From: JADJQU01 sp035490315
GTDB taxonomy: Bacteria > Planctomycetota > UBA1135 > GCA-002686595
Length of the DNA stretch: 19,956 nt
Direction of reading: 5' to 3'
Assembly (NCBI GenBank): GCA_035490315.1
Contig: DATHET010000198.1
Coordinates: 1 to 19,956, forward strand
Shown here piece after piece: positions 6,927 to 14,852 of this stretch. The notes under the pieces were generated by a model, which did no database searches, was not told the DNA's origin, and worked only from the letters and a program-made list of their open reading frames with translations. The position numbers and the translations under genes are program-made. Positions within the stretch are counted from its first letter, which is position 1, and every line of letters starts with the position of its first letter.

Positions 6927-9158
6927 ATGACTCGCGATTTTTTCGGTTCGAGTAGGGCTCTCGCATTCGCGCTCGTCGTTCTCAGCGCGAATGCAACCGC
7001 GCAATCAGGCATCTTGAGTTGTGGCGACATCGTCCTCGACTCCACTTGGACCGACGAGCCCCTCGTCCAGATCGCGGCCGGGGCCAATCACACGGCTGCG
7101 CTCAGAACGAACGGCACGGTCGTGGTCTGGGGATCCAGTTTTGGATCGAATAACAATATCGCGCTCCGTCTGTGCCAAGTCCCCCCTCTCCCGCCCGGAC
7201 TGACGTACGTCGAAGTTGCCGCCGGCCTCAACCACACGGTCGCGATCAGGAGCGATGGTGCGGCCATCGCGTGGGGTGAAAACAATAGCAGCCAGTGCAG
7301 CATCCCTGCGCTGCCGATTGGAGTCACGTACGTGCACGCCACGGCGGGGGATAAGCACACGACGCTGATGAGAAGTGACGGTAGGGCGGCCGGCTGCGGC
7401 ATTTTCACCTATGGGCAGTCGAATCCCCCGACGTTGCCGTTTGGCGTTTCCTGGCTTTCCATCGCCGCCGGAGCGCAGCACAACGTCGGACGTCGCAGCG
7501 ACGGAGTCACGGTGGCCTGGGGCTACAACGGCTTCGGTCAATGCACTGTTCCGCCCTTGCCAGTTGGTCAAACGTACGTCGAAGTCGCCGCGGGCAGGAA
7601 TCACAGCCTGGGTCGGCGCAGCGATGGTTCGATCATCGCCTGGGGAGACAATTCCAGCGGGCAATGCAATGTCCCCGCCCTACCGGCTGGACTTGCGTGG
7701 GACCAGATTGCTGCCGGCGGCAATCACACACTGCTGCGCAGGAGCGATGGCGTGGTCGTTGGATTCGGCGACAACTCGCACGGCGCATGCGAGGTCCCGA
7801 CGCTGTCGCAAGGGCAATCGTATATCGACATCCGGGCTGGCGAGTGGCACAGCGTTGCGCGAAAGAACGATGGCAAGCTCGTCGCTTGGGGCGAAAACTT
7901 CACGCTGCAATGCGGACTGCGTCCGCTGCCAATCGGAATCTCTTGCGTCGAGATTACCGACATTTACTTCGCGCGGCTGAGCGATGGATCGGTGATGAGT
8001 CTCGGGGGCGGACCACCGGGATGGGACGCACCTGCGATACCTCCGTCTGGCACCTACTACACGAAGCTCAGCGAAGGGCTGTTGGCGCTTCGTAGCGACG
8101 GCAATGTGATGAGCGTCATTACGAATTGCCAGGGGCCATGCACAGCGCCCAGTCTGCCTCCGGGTCTGTCTTACGTCGACATCGCCTCGGGAGCCCATCA
8201 TGCTCTCGGAACCAGAAGTGACGGCTCACTGGTTGCGTGGGGAAACAACAATTATCAGCAGTGCAACGTGCCTCCGCTCCCAGCCGGACTCTCCTACGTC
8301 TGGGCTACATGTGGCCAGACCAATTCGATGGCCATCCGAAGCGATGGCTCGGCCGTGGGCTGGGGCGACAATGCCACTGGACAGTGCAACTTTCCCGCGC
8401 CTCCCCCCAATCTCTTCTATCTGCGCCTCGCTCCGGCCGCTGCCGGTTCAGTTGCGCTTCGAAGTAACGGCACGCTGATCTCCGTGGGCATTCCCCCAGG
8501 CCAGCCTATACCGACTCTTCCGCCAGGACTGATCTACACCGATGTCGTCGGGTGCTACACCCACTACGCGGCGATTCGAAGCGACGGCTCGGCGGTCGCC
8601 TGGGGCTTTGACGTCTTCGGCCAGTGCCAGTTGCCAAGCTTGCCTCCCGGCATCGTGTACCTCCAACTGACTGGGAACTACGGACGAACTGTCGCGCGCT
8701 TCGGGCCTGCTCCCTGCGGCCCGGAGCCGGCGGTCTACTGCGATCCCAAACGCAATTCGAGGAACTGCACGCCAGTGATCAGCTTCGCCGGCGCGTCGAG
8801 CGCGAGCGCTGTTTCCGGATTCCGCATCAGCGCGCGGCAGGAGATCAATCGTCAGCCCGGTATGTTGCTCTACGGAATCAATGGACGGAGCGCGACGCCG
8901 TTCCTGGGTGGCACGCTGTGTGTCCAAGGGCCACTGAAGCGTACGCCGACGATTCACTCCGGCGGCAGTCTCGGGCCGATCGACTGCTCGGGAATCTATA
9001 CGATCGACATCAACAGGTTCGCGTCGCAGTTTCCGACTTCGCCGATTTCGATTCCTGGAACTGTCGTGGATTGTCAATGGTGGGCGCGCGATCCAGGATT
9101 CGCTTCGCCAAACGACGCGAGCTTGACCAATGCGTTGGAGTACACGGTGTGTCCTTGA
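6927..9158 (+). CDS. Secreted RCC1-repeat beta-propeller protein with planctomycete-type C-terminal domain
   Basis: 743 residues. A signal peptide covers residues 1-25 (core LAFALVVLSANATA, cleavage before Q26). Residues of about 45-595 hold 13 RCC1-type repeats, counted by the recurring R-S-D-G or variant (R-T-N-G, R-K-N-D-G, L-S-D-G, R-S-N-G). The typical unit contains AAGxNHT, RSDG, AWGxN and QCxVPxLPxG. Repeats 3, 8 and 9 are degenerate. RCC1 repeats fold as beta-propeller blades and bind proteins or other ligands. Residues 597-743 form a separate Cys-containing domain with PGMLLYG, GGTLCV, DCSGIY and VVDCQWWARDPG; I recall this C-terminal domain from many planctomycete secreted proteins, where its role (possibly surface attachment) is not established. 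The ATG start has an AGGA-like element nearby. It lies between two HEAT paralogues on the same strand, 150 bases after the first. Confidence 0.93.
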   Translation: MTRDFFGSSRALAFALVVLSANATAQSGILSCGDIVLDSTWTDEPLVQIAAGANHTAALRTNGTVVVWGSSFGSNNNIALRLCQVPPLPPGLTYVEVAAGLNHTVAIRSDGAAIAWGENNSSQCSIPALPIGVTYVHATAGDKHTTLMRSDGRAAGCGIFTYGQSNPPTLPFGVSWLSIAAGAQHNVGRRSDGVTVAWGYNGFGQCTVPPLPVGQTYVEVAAGRNHSLGRRSDGSIIAWGDNSSGQCNVPALPAGLAWDQIAAGGNHTLLRRSDGVVVGFGDNSHGACEVPTLSQGQSYIDIRAGEWHSVARKNDGKLVAWGENFTLQCGLRPLPIGISCVEITDIYFARLSDGSVMSLGGGPPGWDAPAIPPSGTYYTKLSEGLLALRSDGNVMSVITNCQGPCTAPSLPPGLSYVDIASGAHHALGTRSDGSLVAWGNNNYQQCNVPPLPAGLSYVWATCGQTNSMAIRSDGSAVGWGDNATGQCNFPAPPPNLFYLRLAPAAAGSVALRSNGTLISVGIPPGQPIPTLPPGLIYTDVVGCYTHYAAIRSDGSAVAWGFDVFGQCQLPSLPPGIVYLQLTGNYGRTVARFGPAPCGPEPAVYCDPKRNSRNCTPVISFAGASSASAVSGFRISARQEINRQPGMLLYGINGRSATPFLGGTLCVQGPLKRTPTIHSGGSLGPIDCSGIYTIDINRFASQFPTSPISIPGTVVDCQWWARDPGFASPNDASLTNALEYTVCP

Positions 9159-9184
9159 ATGACTTGCAGGCTCGGAACGTTTCT

Positions 9185-9226
9185 CTTCTCGACGATCCCC
9201 AGCCTCGCGCGCATTCGAAGGTCTGA
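9185..9226 (+). pseudogene. In-frame remnant of a third HEAT-gene 3' end
   Basis: Positions 9188-9209 match 21 of 22 bases of the HEAT paralogue 2 segment starting at 11424, which encodes LDDPEPR. The remnant reads LDDPQPRAHSKV then TGA. The HEAT genes read LDDPEPRVQF and end in LSKL then TGA. The middle (about 70 bases) is missing, and the join returns to the same frame and stop. The following bases also parallel those after HEAT paralogue 2. This is best explained as the scar of a deleted HEAT copy. Confidence 0.65.
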
Positions 9227-9238
9227 GAGCCGGTGAAG

Positions 9239-9258
9239 CATGGCCCGTACGGGCCATG
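9239..9258. repeat. Perfect 20-bp palindrome
   Basis: CATGGCCCGTACGGGCCATG equals its own reverse complement. It lies between the HEAT remnant and HEAT paralogue 2 and could form a GC-rich hairpin or a dyad binding site. No U-run follows. A degenerate version (GCCCGGTAACGGC) occupies the equivalent place after HEAT paralogue 2 at 11548-11560. Confidence 0.75.
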
Positions 9259-9274
9259 TTCAGAATGGTGGTGG
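9257..9274 (+). repeat. Short direct repeat, left copy
   Basis: TGTTCAGAATGGTGGTGG recurs with one change at 11563-11580. Weaker similarity continues for about nine bases (TTTACTGGG against AATACCGGG). Both copies sit just after a palindromic stretch and a HEAT gene 3' end, so they look like a conserved piece of HEAT 3' flank. Confidence 0.65.
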
Positions 9275-9404
9275 TTTACTGGGTAGGGCTCCGCTCGGGA
9301 ATTCGCGGTACCGCGTGGCGCTTGAACTCTCCGAGATAACCATGGGCATGAGCCTCGAGCCCTGGTCCGCACGACTGTCGATGGTTGTGCGCTCGCTCCC
9401 GAGC

Positions 9405-11534
9405 ATGCGTCGGACGATCCGTCACATGTCATGGATGTGCGTGCCCTGGCTTGGTATCCAGGTTCCGCCAACTTCCCCTATCGAACCGGGCCGCAGCGCC
9501 ATTCCATCGAAGACAGCCGAGCCGGCGAAAATCGGCAATGCTCGAGACGGCGAGGTCGTCGCCGCTCCAGGTTTTCGCGCTTCGCGAGGATTGCGCGTCG
9601 TCATCACGGGCGCCAATACAGAAGCGTGGCGTCGGGCGGTCGAGTCCTCGCTGCTGGAGGAGCGAGACGCGGAGGCTTCGTTCGACGTGCTGGTGCCGCT
9701 GGCGAAGTACTGCATGGCCTACGACGCTCTTGCTTGTCAGGAGTTGCTGAAGCGGATCCCGGGCACTTGCGGGCTTGTGCTGAAGGAAGTGATGCGCGCT
9801 CGGGGAGCCGAGATGGCTTGGCAGGATCCCGGAGTCGAACAGCACCTGCCGCCGTCGGACCGTCGAGCCCTGACTCAAGCCATCCTCGAGATGCTTCCCA
9901 GGCTCGACGAGCAAGGGAGACTGACTGCATTCGCAGAACTCGGCTCGATCGCCTTGGACCCACTGGGACTCGCGGAGGTCTGGCTGCGGTCGGGAAATGA
10001 GAGCATTCGACTTCAAGGCGTGCAGTTGCTCCTCGCCACATCCGCGGTTTCGAATGCGCTGCCGGCCCTCCAGGCGCGACTCGCTGCGCAATGCTCGGAG
10101 CTCGAGCGATGCTGGATCGCGATCGCGCTGGGCAGCGAGCGTCCGGCCTGCGTCGATGCATTGCGACCTCTGTTGCTGGACGAGAGCGCACGCGTGCGGC
10201 GGACGGCTCTCGGAGCGTTGTGCAGCGCGATTCCTCCCTGGGCCTGCATCAATACCGTGCCACACAGCGCCTTCTACAACTGGGAAGGCCCGATTCTACC
10301 GGCGTGGGTTGTCGCTCTTCGGAGCGACGATTCGAACCCCGTCGCGGAATCGATTCTGAAATTCCTGCAGGACACGGACGATCTGGTCCGCATCCTGTCG
10401 CTCAAGTGCGTGTTGAAATCAGGAATGCGATCGGCGCGCGTGCTGCGTGCTCTCGACGAATCCTCGCCGGGAAGGACCAGCTTCGAAGAGGCGTGGCGGA
10501 ATGCCGCAATCTGCGGATTGAGCGCGAGTCACGAGTCGATTCGCCAACGACTCTTCGACGATGCGAAGCTTGCTCACCTGCAATCGGGAAAGCCCATCGA
10601 CCAGGCCACGTGCGATGCTGCCTGGAAACTTCTCGCGAGCCGCGACACCTGGCCGTCGCAAGATTCCTGGCTTGGCGGGAGCGGCTCGCTCGTGAAAGCC
10701 TGGTATCGCCGGGATGCGGTGATGACTTTGGTGCGCGAGCTGGTCGCGGTCGAGTCTCTCGGCCAGGAGCCGACGTTCCATGGCGTCACGCTCGAGCAGG
10801 CTCGCAACTTTCTCACCCAGGGCGCGATCGATTATGGCTCCAAGCTGATCGGACATGACCGAGCCGACTTGACGCTGCACAGCGACTCCATCCTGGCCCT
10901 GAGATCGGCGGCCGTGCCTTTGTTGACCAGCGAGTGGCTCGCGACTCAGTCCCTCGACCTCGCTGGTTGGCAGGAAGGCGGGTGGCATGAAACGGTGTGG
11001 GGTGAGTACGGCTCGCTGTTGCGCAGGCTCGGCGCGCCCGGGGTCAGCGCTTTGGCGATGGGTGTCGAGGTACCCAGTTCTTATCTGGCGGGGACAATCC
11101 TTCAGGAATGGATCGAAACCGAGGGGCTTCGCGCTCTGCTGGCGCCGGTGATGCCGGCCGTCTGGGAAAGCCATGTGTGGCCGGGCAACATGGGCGATGA
11201 CGTGGTCTCCAGCCCTTGGGAGGACTGGAGCAATCCGCTTGAAACCAGCTTCGTGACACCTGGATGGATTGCGTGCGTGTACAGCAGAGTCGGGCTGGAG
11301 GCGCTGCCATTGCTGCTTCCGAACCTCGACTCCTGCGTCTCGATCGTTCGCGCGAGAACCTGCGAGGCGATCTCAGCCCTCGGGGTGTTGCCCAAGGATG
11401 CTGTGGATCGACTCGCGGGCTTGCTCGACGATCCCGAGCCTCGCGTTCAATTCGCTGCGGCGAAGGCGCTGCTGCGCGGGACGAAAGATGAGGCGCTGAT
11501 CAATCGAGCCCGGGTCGTCCTCTCGAAGTTGTGA
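9405..11534 (+). CDS. HEAT-repeat-like protein, paralogue 2 (signal peptide degenerate)
   Basis: 709 residues, colinear with paralogue 1. In one 94-residue stretch (from LRSGNESIRL onward) 66 residues are identical by hand count. HEAT-like helices include ALPALQARLA, LRPLLLDESARVRRTALGAL and the C-terminal GLLDDPEPRVQFAAAKALLR. ATG 9405 aligns with the start of paralogue 1 (MRRTIRHMSWMCVPWL against MHRAIFHASWLCVPWL). The frame is open back to 9240, and ATGs at 9342 and 9348 are alternatives without an export signal. Where paralogue 1 has LALLVLFTPVL, this copy has LGIQVPPTSPI, so the hydrophobic core is largely lost and export is doubtful. The rest of the protein is intact, with no stops or frameshifts. 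Family unknown beyond HEAT-like; binding role inferred from the fold. Confidence 0.88.
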   Translation: MRRTIRHMSWMCVPWLGIQVPPTSPIEPGRSAIPSKTAEPAKIGNARDGEVVAAPGFRASRGLRVVITGANTEAWRRAVESSLLEERDAEASFDVLVPLAKYCMAYDALACQELLKRIPGTCGLVLKEVMRARGAEMAWQDPGVEQHLPPSDRRALTQAILEMLPRLDEQGRLTAFAELGSIALDPLGLAEVWLRSGNESIRLQGVQLLLATSAVSNALPALQARLAAQCSELERCWIAIALGSERPACVDALRPLLLDESARVRRTALGALCSAIPPWACINTVPHSAFYNWEGPILPAWVVALRSDDSNPVAESILKFLQDTDDLVRILSLKCVLKSGMRSARVLRALDESSPGRTSFEEAWRNAAICGLSASHESIRQRLFDDAKLAHLQSGKPIDQATCDAAWKLLASRDTWPSQDSWLGGSGSLVKAWYRRDAVMTLVRELVAVESLGQEPTFHGVTLEQARNFLTQGAIDYGSKLIGHDRADLTLHSDSILALRSAAVPLLTSEWLATQSLDLAGWQEGGWHETVWGEYGSLLRRLGAPGVSALAMGVEVPSSYLAGTILQEWIETEGLRALLAPVMPAVWESHVWPGNMGDDVVSSPWEDWSNPLETSFVTPGWIACVYSRVGLEALPLLLPNLDSCVSIVRARTCEAISALGVLPKDAVDRLAGLLDDPEPRVQFAAAKALLRGTKDEALINRARVVLSKL

Positions 11535-11562
11535 GCCGATCCCGCGCGCCCGGTAACGGCAC

Positions 11563-11580
11563 TGTTCAGGATGGTGGTGG
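11563..11580 (+). repeat. Short direct repeat, right copy
   Basis: TGTTCAGGATGGTGGTGG matches the left copy at 9257-9274 in 17 of 18 bases, same orientation. It lies in the 57-base gap between the convergent ends of HEAT paralogue 2 and the lipoprotein gene. Confidence 0.65.
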
Positions 11581-11591
11581 AATACCGGGAC

Positions 11592-13604
11592 TTAATGCTT
11601 TCCTCCGAAGCCGCTGAAGAGGTTGCCGACGCCTTCGATGGCTTCGAAGAGGCCGACGCCGATGAAGAAGTAGCCGCGGTTGGAGTCGGCGCCGAGGTTG
11701 TAGCCGTAGCCGGCTTTCAGGACGTCGTGGAAGAAGCTTAGATGCAGGCCGACGCCGGGTTGGAAGCTTTCGCTGTCGGTGCTGATGCCGGCGACGCTGA
11801 CGCCGATGCCGGCATCGATGGCCTGCCAGGTATTCGTCCAAGCGTCGTCGACGTCCTGATCGGGCAATCGATAGTGCAGGGTCCACGCGGCGCCGGGAGC
11901 CGTTCGGAAATGGCTCTCGCCTTCCTGGCGGATGAAGGCGGCGTCGGCGGAGAGCTCGCTGACCAGACCGAAGCGGTCGATGCGGAAGGAGCGCGTCGAT
12001 TCCTGGAGGACTTCGTAGTCCTCGCCTTTCTTGCGCACGAGCTCGGCGGTGACGTCGAGATCGTAGCCGCGGTCGGCGAGGGTGCGGTTCAAGCGGATCG
12101 TTCCGGGGACCACGTCGTCGAGACTGACCGTGCGCGTCGGCGCGTCGAGCCCCGCGGTCGCGTTGCGCACCGACTTCGTGGTCAGGCGCGAGAGCACGGT
12201 GGTGCTGACCAGTCCGAGGTCTCCGCACTGGGCGCGCAGGTCGGCGAGCAGCGAACGCAAATCGGCAGCGGTGCCCTGCACGATCGACGGATTGGCGCCA
12301 GCGGTCGTGATCTTCCTGGCCGCGAAATCGGCCAGAGCTTCGACGCCGGTTTTCACCGAGGCCAGGGTTCCCGGAGCGAGCAGGCTCTGGACTTTCCGGC
12401 CGGCTTCCGAGAGCTTGCCCGTGAGCGACATCCAGTCGTTCAGCGAACGCTCGCCGCTGCCGCCGGCCAGCTCCGTCGCGAGAGCGAGCACCGCCTCGGC
12501 GTCGGCAAGGGTGCTCTGGAGAGACTTCAGGCCGGTCTTGTCCGCTTCCGCGGTCGCAGGATCGGCGAGCGCTTGCTCCAGCAGACTTTTCAGTCCTGAC
12601 AGGGCGCCATTGCCCGCGTCGGCGCGGAAGCTCGCCTCGATCCGCTTCAGGTCCTCGCGCAGAGCATCGACCAGCTTGCGCAGTCGCTCTCCGACGGCGA
12701 GCTCGCCCGAGCTGGTCTTCTGCGCCACCGCCAAGATCACCTGGATTGCCTGGAGCTCGCGGCCGAGGCGCTCCTGATCGGCGGCGCTGCCGAAGGAGAC
12801 GCGCGGCGGCTTGCCGGAGAAGGACTCGGCCTGGTCGTCGTAGTTGACGACATGCACGGGCGCGGACTCGTCGCCGCTGAACAGCTTGGCTCTCAAGCGG
12901 AAGCCGAAGGCGGGCCGGCCGGCCGTCGTGCCCTCGGCGACCCTGACATCCTTCTCGTACTGGCGCGAGAGTCCTTCGATCTCCTCGCGCAACAGCGACT
13001 GGAGTTTCGCCAGGTCGATCTTCAGCTCGTCGGGAGTGAAGGGCTCCGCGCGCCTCGCGATCGCGACGTCGAGCTCGTCGCCTTGCAGCGTGGGATCGGA
13101 GCGCAGGACCTGGGCGCGCACGATCGTCTCGACGTGGGCGAGCAGGGCCTTGCGTCCGCTGGCCTCGGCTTCGAGCAGCGATTTCGTTTTTTCGATGGTC
13201 GCGGGGTCGAGAGCACCGCGGCTGCGGGCTTCGTCCGCGCTCGCGAGGGCGGCCTGGGCTTCCTGGGCGCGCTGGTCGGCCGATTCGGCGATGTGCGCGA
13301 GTGCTTCCAGGGCGCTGAGCTCCGCGGAATCGGCGGCGGCGAGGGTCGGGAGGGCCGAGGGCGGGGCTCCCGCGATCTTGCGCAGCTCGTCGCGATCGGG
13401 CGTGACCACCAGCTCGCTCTGGTAGTCGAGCTCGTCGAGGTGGCGCGAGTTCCCGAGCGAGCGGACCTTCCCGCCGCTGCGATTCTCGTCGAAGCGCAGG
13501 GCGTCGCGGATCTGTTTTTCGCCGGTCTGGGGCTCGGGAGTGCGCGGGGCGCTGGAACAGGCGGCGATCAGGAAGGCCGCGAAGCTGGCGAGGACGAGCT
13601 TCAA
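11592..13604 (-). CDS. Large helical lipoprotein of unknown family
   Basis: 670 residues. The N-terminus MKLVLASFAAFLIAAC is a lipoprotein signal with lipobox IAAC; Cys16 would be lipidated, and Ser at +2 fits outer-membrane sorting if E. coli rules apply. Residues of about 85-450 are Ala/Glu/Leu-rich and probably long helices or coiled coil (for example ALEALAHIAESADQRAQEAQ). The last 150 residues change to alternating polar and hydrophobic beta-like segments (AWTLHYRLP, GVGLHLSFFHDV, GYFFIGVGLFE), possibly membrane-facing. The start is TTG, well supported by GGGAGG six bases upstream and by the lipobox directly after it. The preceding small gene ends with TGA two bases before this TTG, so the two are translationally coupled. 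I do not recognise the family; an envelope structural or transport accessory role is a guess. Confidence 0.88.
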   Translation of the reverse strand: MKLVLASFAAFLIAACSSAPRTPEPQTGEKQIRDALRFDENRSGGKVRSLGNSRHLDELDYQSELVVTPDRDELRKIAGAPPSALPTLAAADSAELSALEALAHIAESADQRAQEAQAALASADEARSRGALDPATIEKTKSLLEAEASGRKALLAHVETIVRAQVLRSDPTLQGDELDVAIARRAEPFTPDELKIDLAKLQSLLREEIEGLSRQYEKDVRVAEGTTAGRPAFGFRLRAKLFSGDESAPVHVVNYDDQAESFSGKPPRVSFGSAADQERLGRELQAIQVILAVAQKTSSGELAVGERLRKLVDALREDLKRIEASFRADAGNGALSGLKSLLEQALADPATAEADKTGLKSLQSTLADAEAVLALATELAGGSGERSLNDWMSLTGKLSEAGRKVQSLLAPGTLASVKTGVEALADFAARKITTAGANPSIVQGTAADLRSLLADLRAQCGDLGLVSTTVLSRLTTKSVRNATAGLDAPTRTVSLDDVVPGTIRLNRTLADRGYDLDVTAELVRKKGEDYEVLQESTRSFRIDRFGLVSELSADAAFIRQEGESHFRTAPGAAWTLHYRLPDQDVDDAWTNTWQAIDAGIGVSVAGISTDSESFQPGVGLHLSFFHDVLKAGYGYNLGADSNRGYFFIGVGLFEAIEGVGNLFSGFGGKH

Positions 13605-13606
13605 GC

Positions 13607-13969
13607 TCAGCCTCCCGCGTCGGTGAAGGCCTTCTCGACCCAGAACTTTTCCCTGGCCTTCACCAGCTTCAATCGCACCGCGACCTTGTCGTTGAGCGCG
13701 ACGAACGCGGCGACCGTGCCGTCGGCGGCGTAATCCGCTTTCTGCTCCGCGGTCAGGACGTCCAGGTCGCGCACCCAGACCACGGTGCGCCGCAACGGGT
13801 CCAGCGAGGCGCGCGCGGAGCCGACCTCGATCACGGAATCGATGTCCGGGCTTTCCCCGGACACGATCATGACCGCCGAGAAGGGGTCCTCGATGCAGGC
13901 GCTCAGCTTGGCCTGGGCCAGGGCGATGCCGTCGGGGTCACCGGCGCGAGGGAGAAGAACCACACTCAT
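13607..13969 (-). CDS. Small protein of unknown function, coupled to the lipoprotein gene
   Basis: 120 residues from ATG 13969, which has GGAG eight bases upstream. A longer form from GTG 14011 (134 residues, adding VTIARPLDESGVFS) is also possible, and the frame stays open to 14087 with protein-like composition. The protein is soluble in appearance with no signal or membrane segment. It alternates beta-like stretches (FSAVMIVSG, RRTVVWVRDLDVL, AAFVALNDKVAVRLKLV) and ends in KFWVEKAFTDAGG. It is not recognised. Its stop lies two bases before the start of the lipoprotein, so the two products are probably made together and may interact. Confidence 0.72.
   Translation of the reverse strand: MSVVLLPRAGDPDGIALAQAKLSACIEDPFSAVMIVSGESPDIDSVIEVGSARASLDPLRRTVVWVRDLDVLTAEQKADYAADGTVAAFVALNDKVAVRLKLVKAREKFWVEKAFTDAGG
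13611..13616 (-). promoter_or_regulatory. Strong ribosome binding site deciding the TTG start of the lipoprotein
   Basis: On the minus strand GGGAGG lies six bases before TTG 13604, inside the last codons of the preceding small gene. Most other genes in this window lack a Shine-Dalgarno sequence this strong. Confidence 0.75.
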
Positions 13970-14176
13970 CGAGAAGACTCCGGATTCGTCCAAGGGTCGG
14001 GCAATGGTCACGCGGCCGTCAGCAGGGTCTAGATACTCCGCGGAAGGGAGCTCGGCTGCTCGGTGCGCCCCACGGCGGTCATCTCAACCTGCGCCGAGGC
14101 GCGGAGCAAGTCGCGAGTCGGCCGGCGCGGGGCCGCGCAGCCGCGCTCGAGGGCTGCGACGATCGCGAGCCTGGGA

Positions 14177-14572
14177 TCAGCAGTTGTCCGACGGGTTCCA
14201 GTGGAACTGTTGGCGGGCGTCGATCGCTTGCCAGACCTCGGCTCCGGCCCGTGCGTCGAGATTCAAGGCCCGGTGCGCGTTCCAGTCCTCGGCGCCGGAG
14301 TCCGTGATCTCGAGCAGGACTTCGGTCAGGTCACTCGTCGATCCGAGGTAATAGCCCTTGTATTCCGCGACGACGCGGCGCGTCTCGAGCAGGCCGTGCT
14401 GTTTGCTCATTTCGCGCAGAGCCGCGCGTTCCGATTCGCCCATCTCGACTGCCCTCACGTTCCTGAATCCAGTTGCGAGTCGCCGCACGCGCGGTGGACT
14501 CCAGTCCAGAAACGGATGGTCGAGCAGCTTCCGCCAGATTTCGTCGGAAAATGGCGTCTCTATGCGATCACG
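14177..14572 (-). CDS. Downstream half of a frameshifted small protein of unknown function
   Basis: This frame takes over exactly where the preceding reading frame stops (TGA at 14568-14570) and continues with normal protein composition: RDRIETPFSDEIWRKLLDH, then MGESERAALREMSKQHG, VVAEYKGYYLGSTSDL and TEVLLEITDSGAEDW, ending HWNPSDNC. Upstream of 14572 the same frame is only an Arg-rich shadow of the other half. If translated alone, ATG 14443 (88 residues) is the best start. Joined to the other half, the protein would be about 225 residues. No family is recognised. It is the last piece of the sigma factor-kinase gene set on this strand. Confidence 0.6.
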   Translation of the reverse strand, partial: RDRIETPFSDEIWRKLLDHPFLDWSPPRVRRLATGFRNVRAVEMGESERAALREMSKQHGLLETRRVVAEYKGYYLGSTSDLTEVLLEITDSGAEDWNAHRALNLDARAGAEVWQAIDARQQFHWNPSDNC

Positions 14573-14852
14573 GGACTGGCGGATGGTTCGCCATGGATTC
14601 CATGTAGTCGTTCTGGTGTCGCGCCAGGAACTTCCCGTCGGTCTCGTTCGGCAGGCGTATCGTCTCGACGAGTTCCGCACCCTGGGTCGAGGTATACGTC
14701 GTGGTCAGGGTGTTCCCGCTGGGCGTGGTCCCCTGGACAGCGGTGTCATGTCGATCCACCCACTCCGCGGAGGTTTCTCCCGAGGTCTTGGTCGTGGTCA
14801 CCGCCGGCGAGGTGCCTGTCGTCGAGATGGGATGGGGTGTCGTGGGACTCAT
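14568..14852 (-). CDS. Thr-rich small protein overlapping the kinase stop (upstream half of a probable frameshifted gene)
   Basis: 94 residues starting MSPTTPHPISTTGTSPAV, rich in Thr and Ser over the first 60 residues. It then becomes more ordinary (AELVETIRLPNETDGKFLAR) and ends abruptly at MANHPPVP. The ATG overlaps the kinase stop codon as ATGA, so translation is coupled. The following 130 codons in the next frame look coding, so the stop at 14568 probably reflects a frameshift, from a real mutation, an assembly error or programmed shifting near a CCC. There is no signal peptide. A Thr-rich product beside a Ser/Thr kinase could be a substrate; this is inference only. Confidence 0.65.
   Translation of the reverse strand: MSPTTPHPISTTGTSPAVTTTKTSGETSAEWVDRHDTAVQGTTPSGNTLTTTYTSTQGAELVETIRLPNETDGKFLARHQNDYMESMANHPPVP

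Noticed and set aside
11742..12599. Plus-strand frame of 285 codons opposite the lipoprotein
   Set aside because: Antisense to a frame with a lipobox, a strong ribosome binding site and helical composition; no domain of its own.
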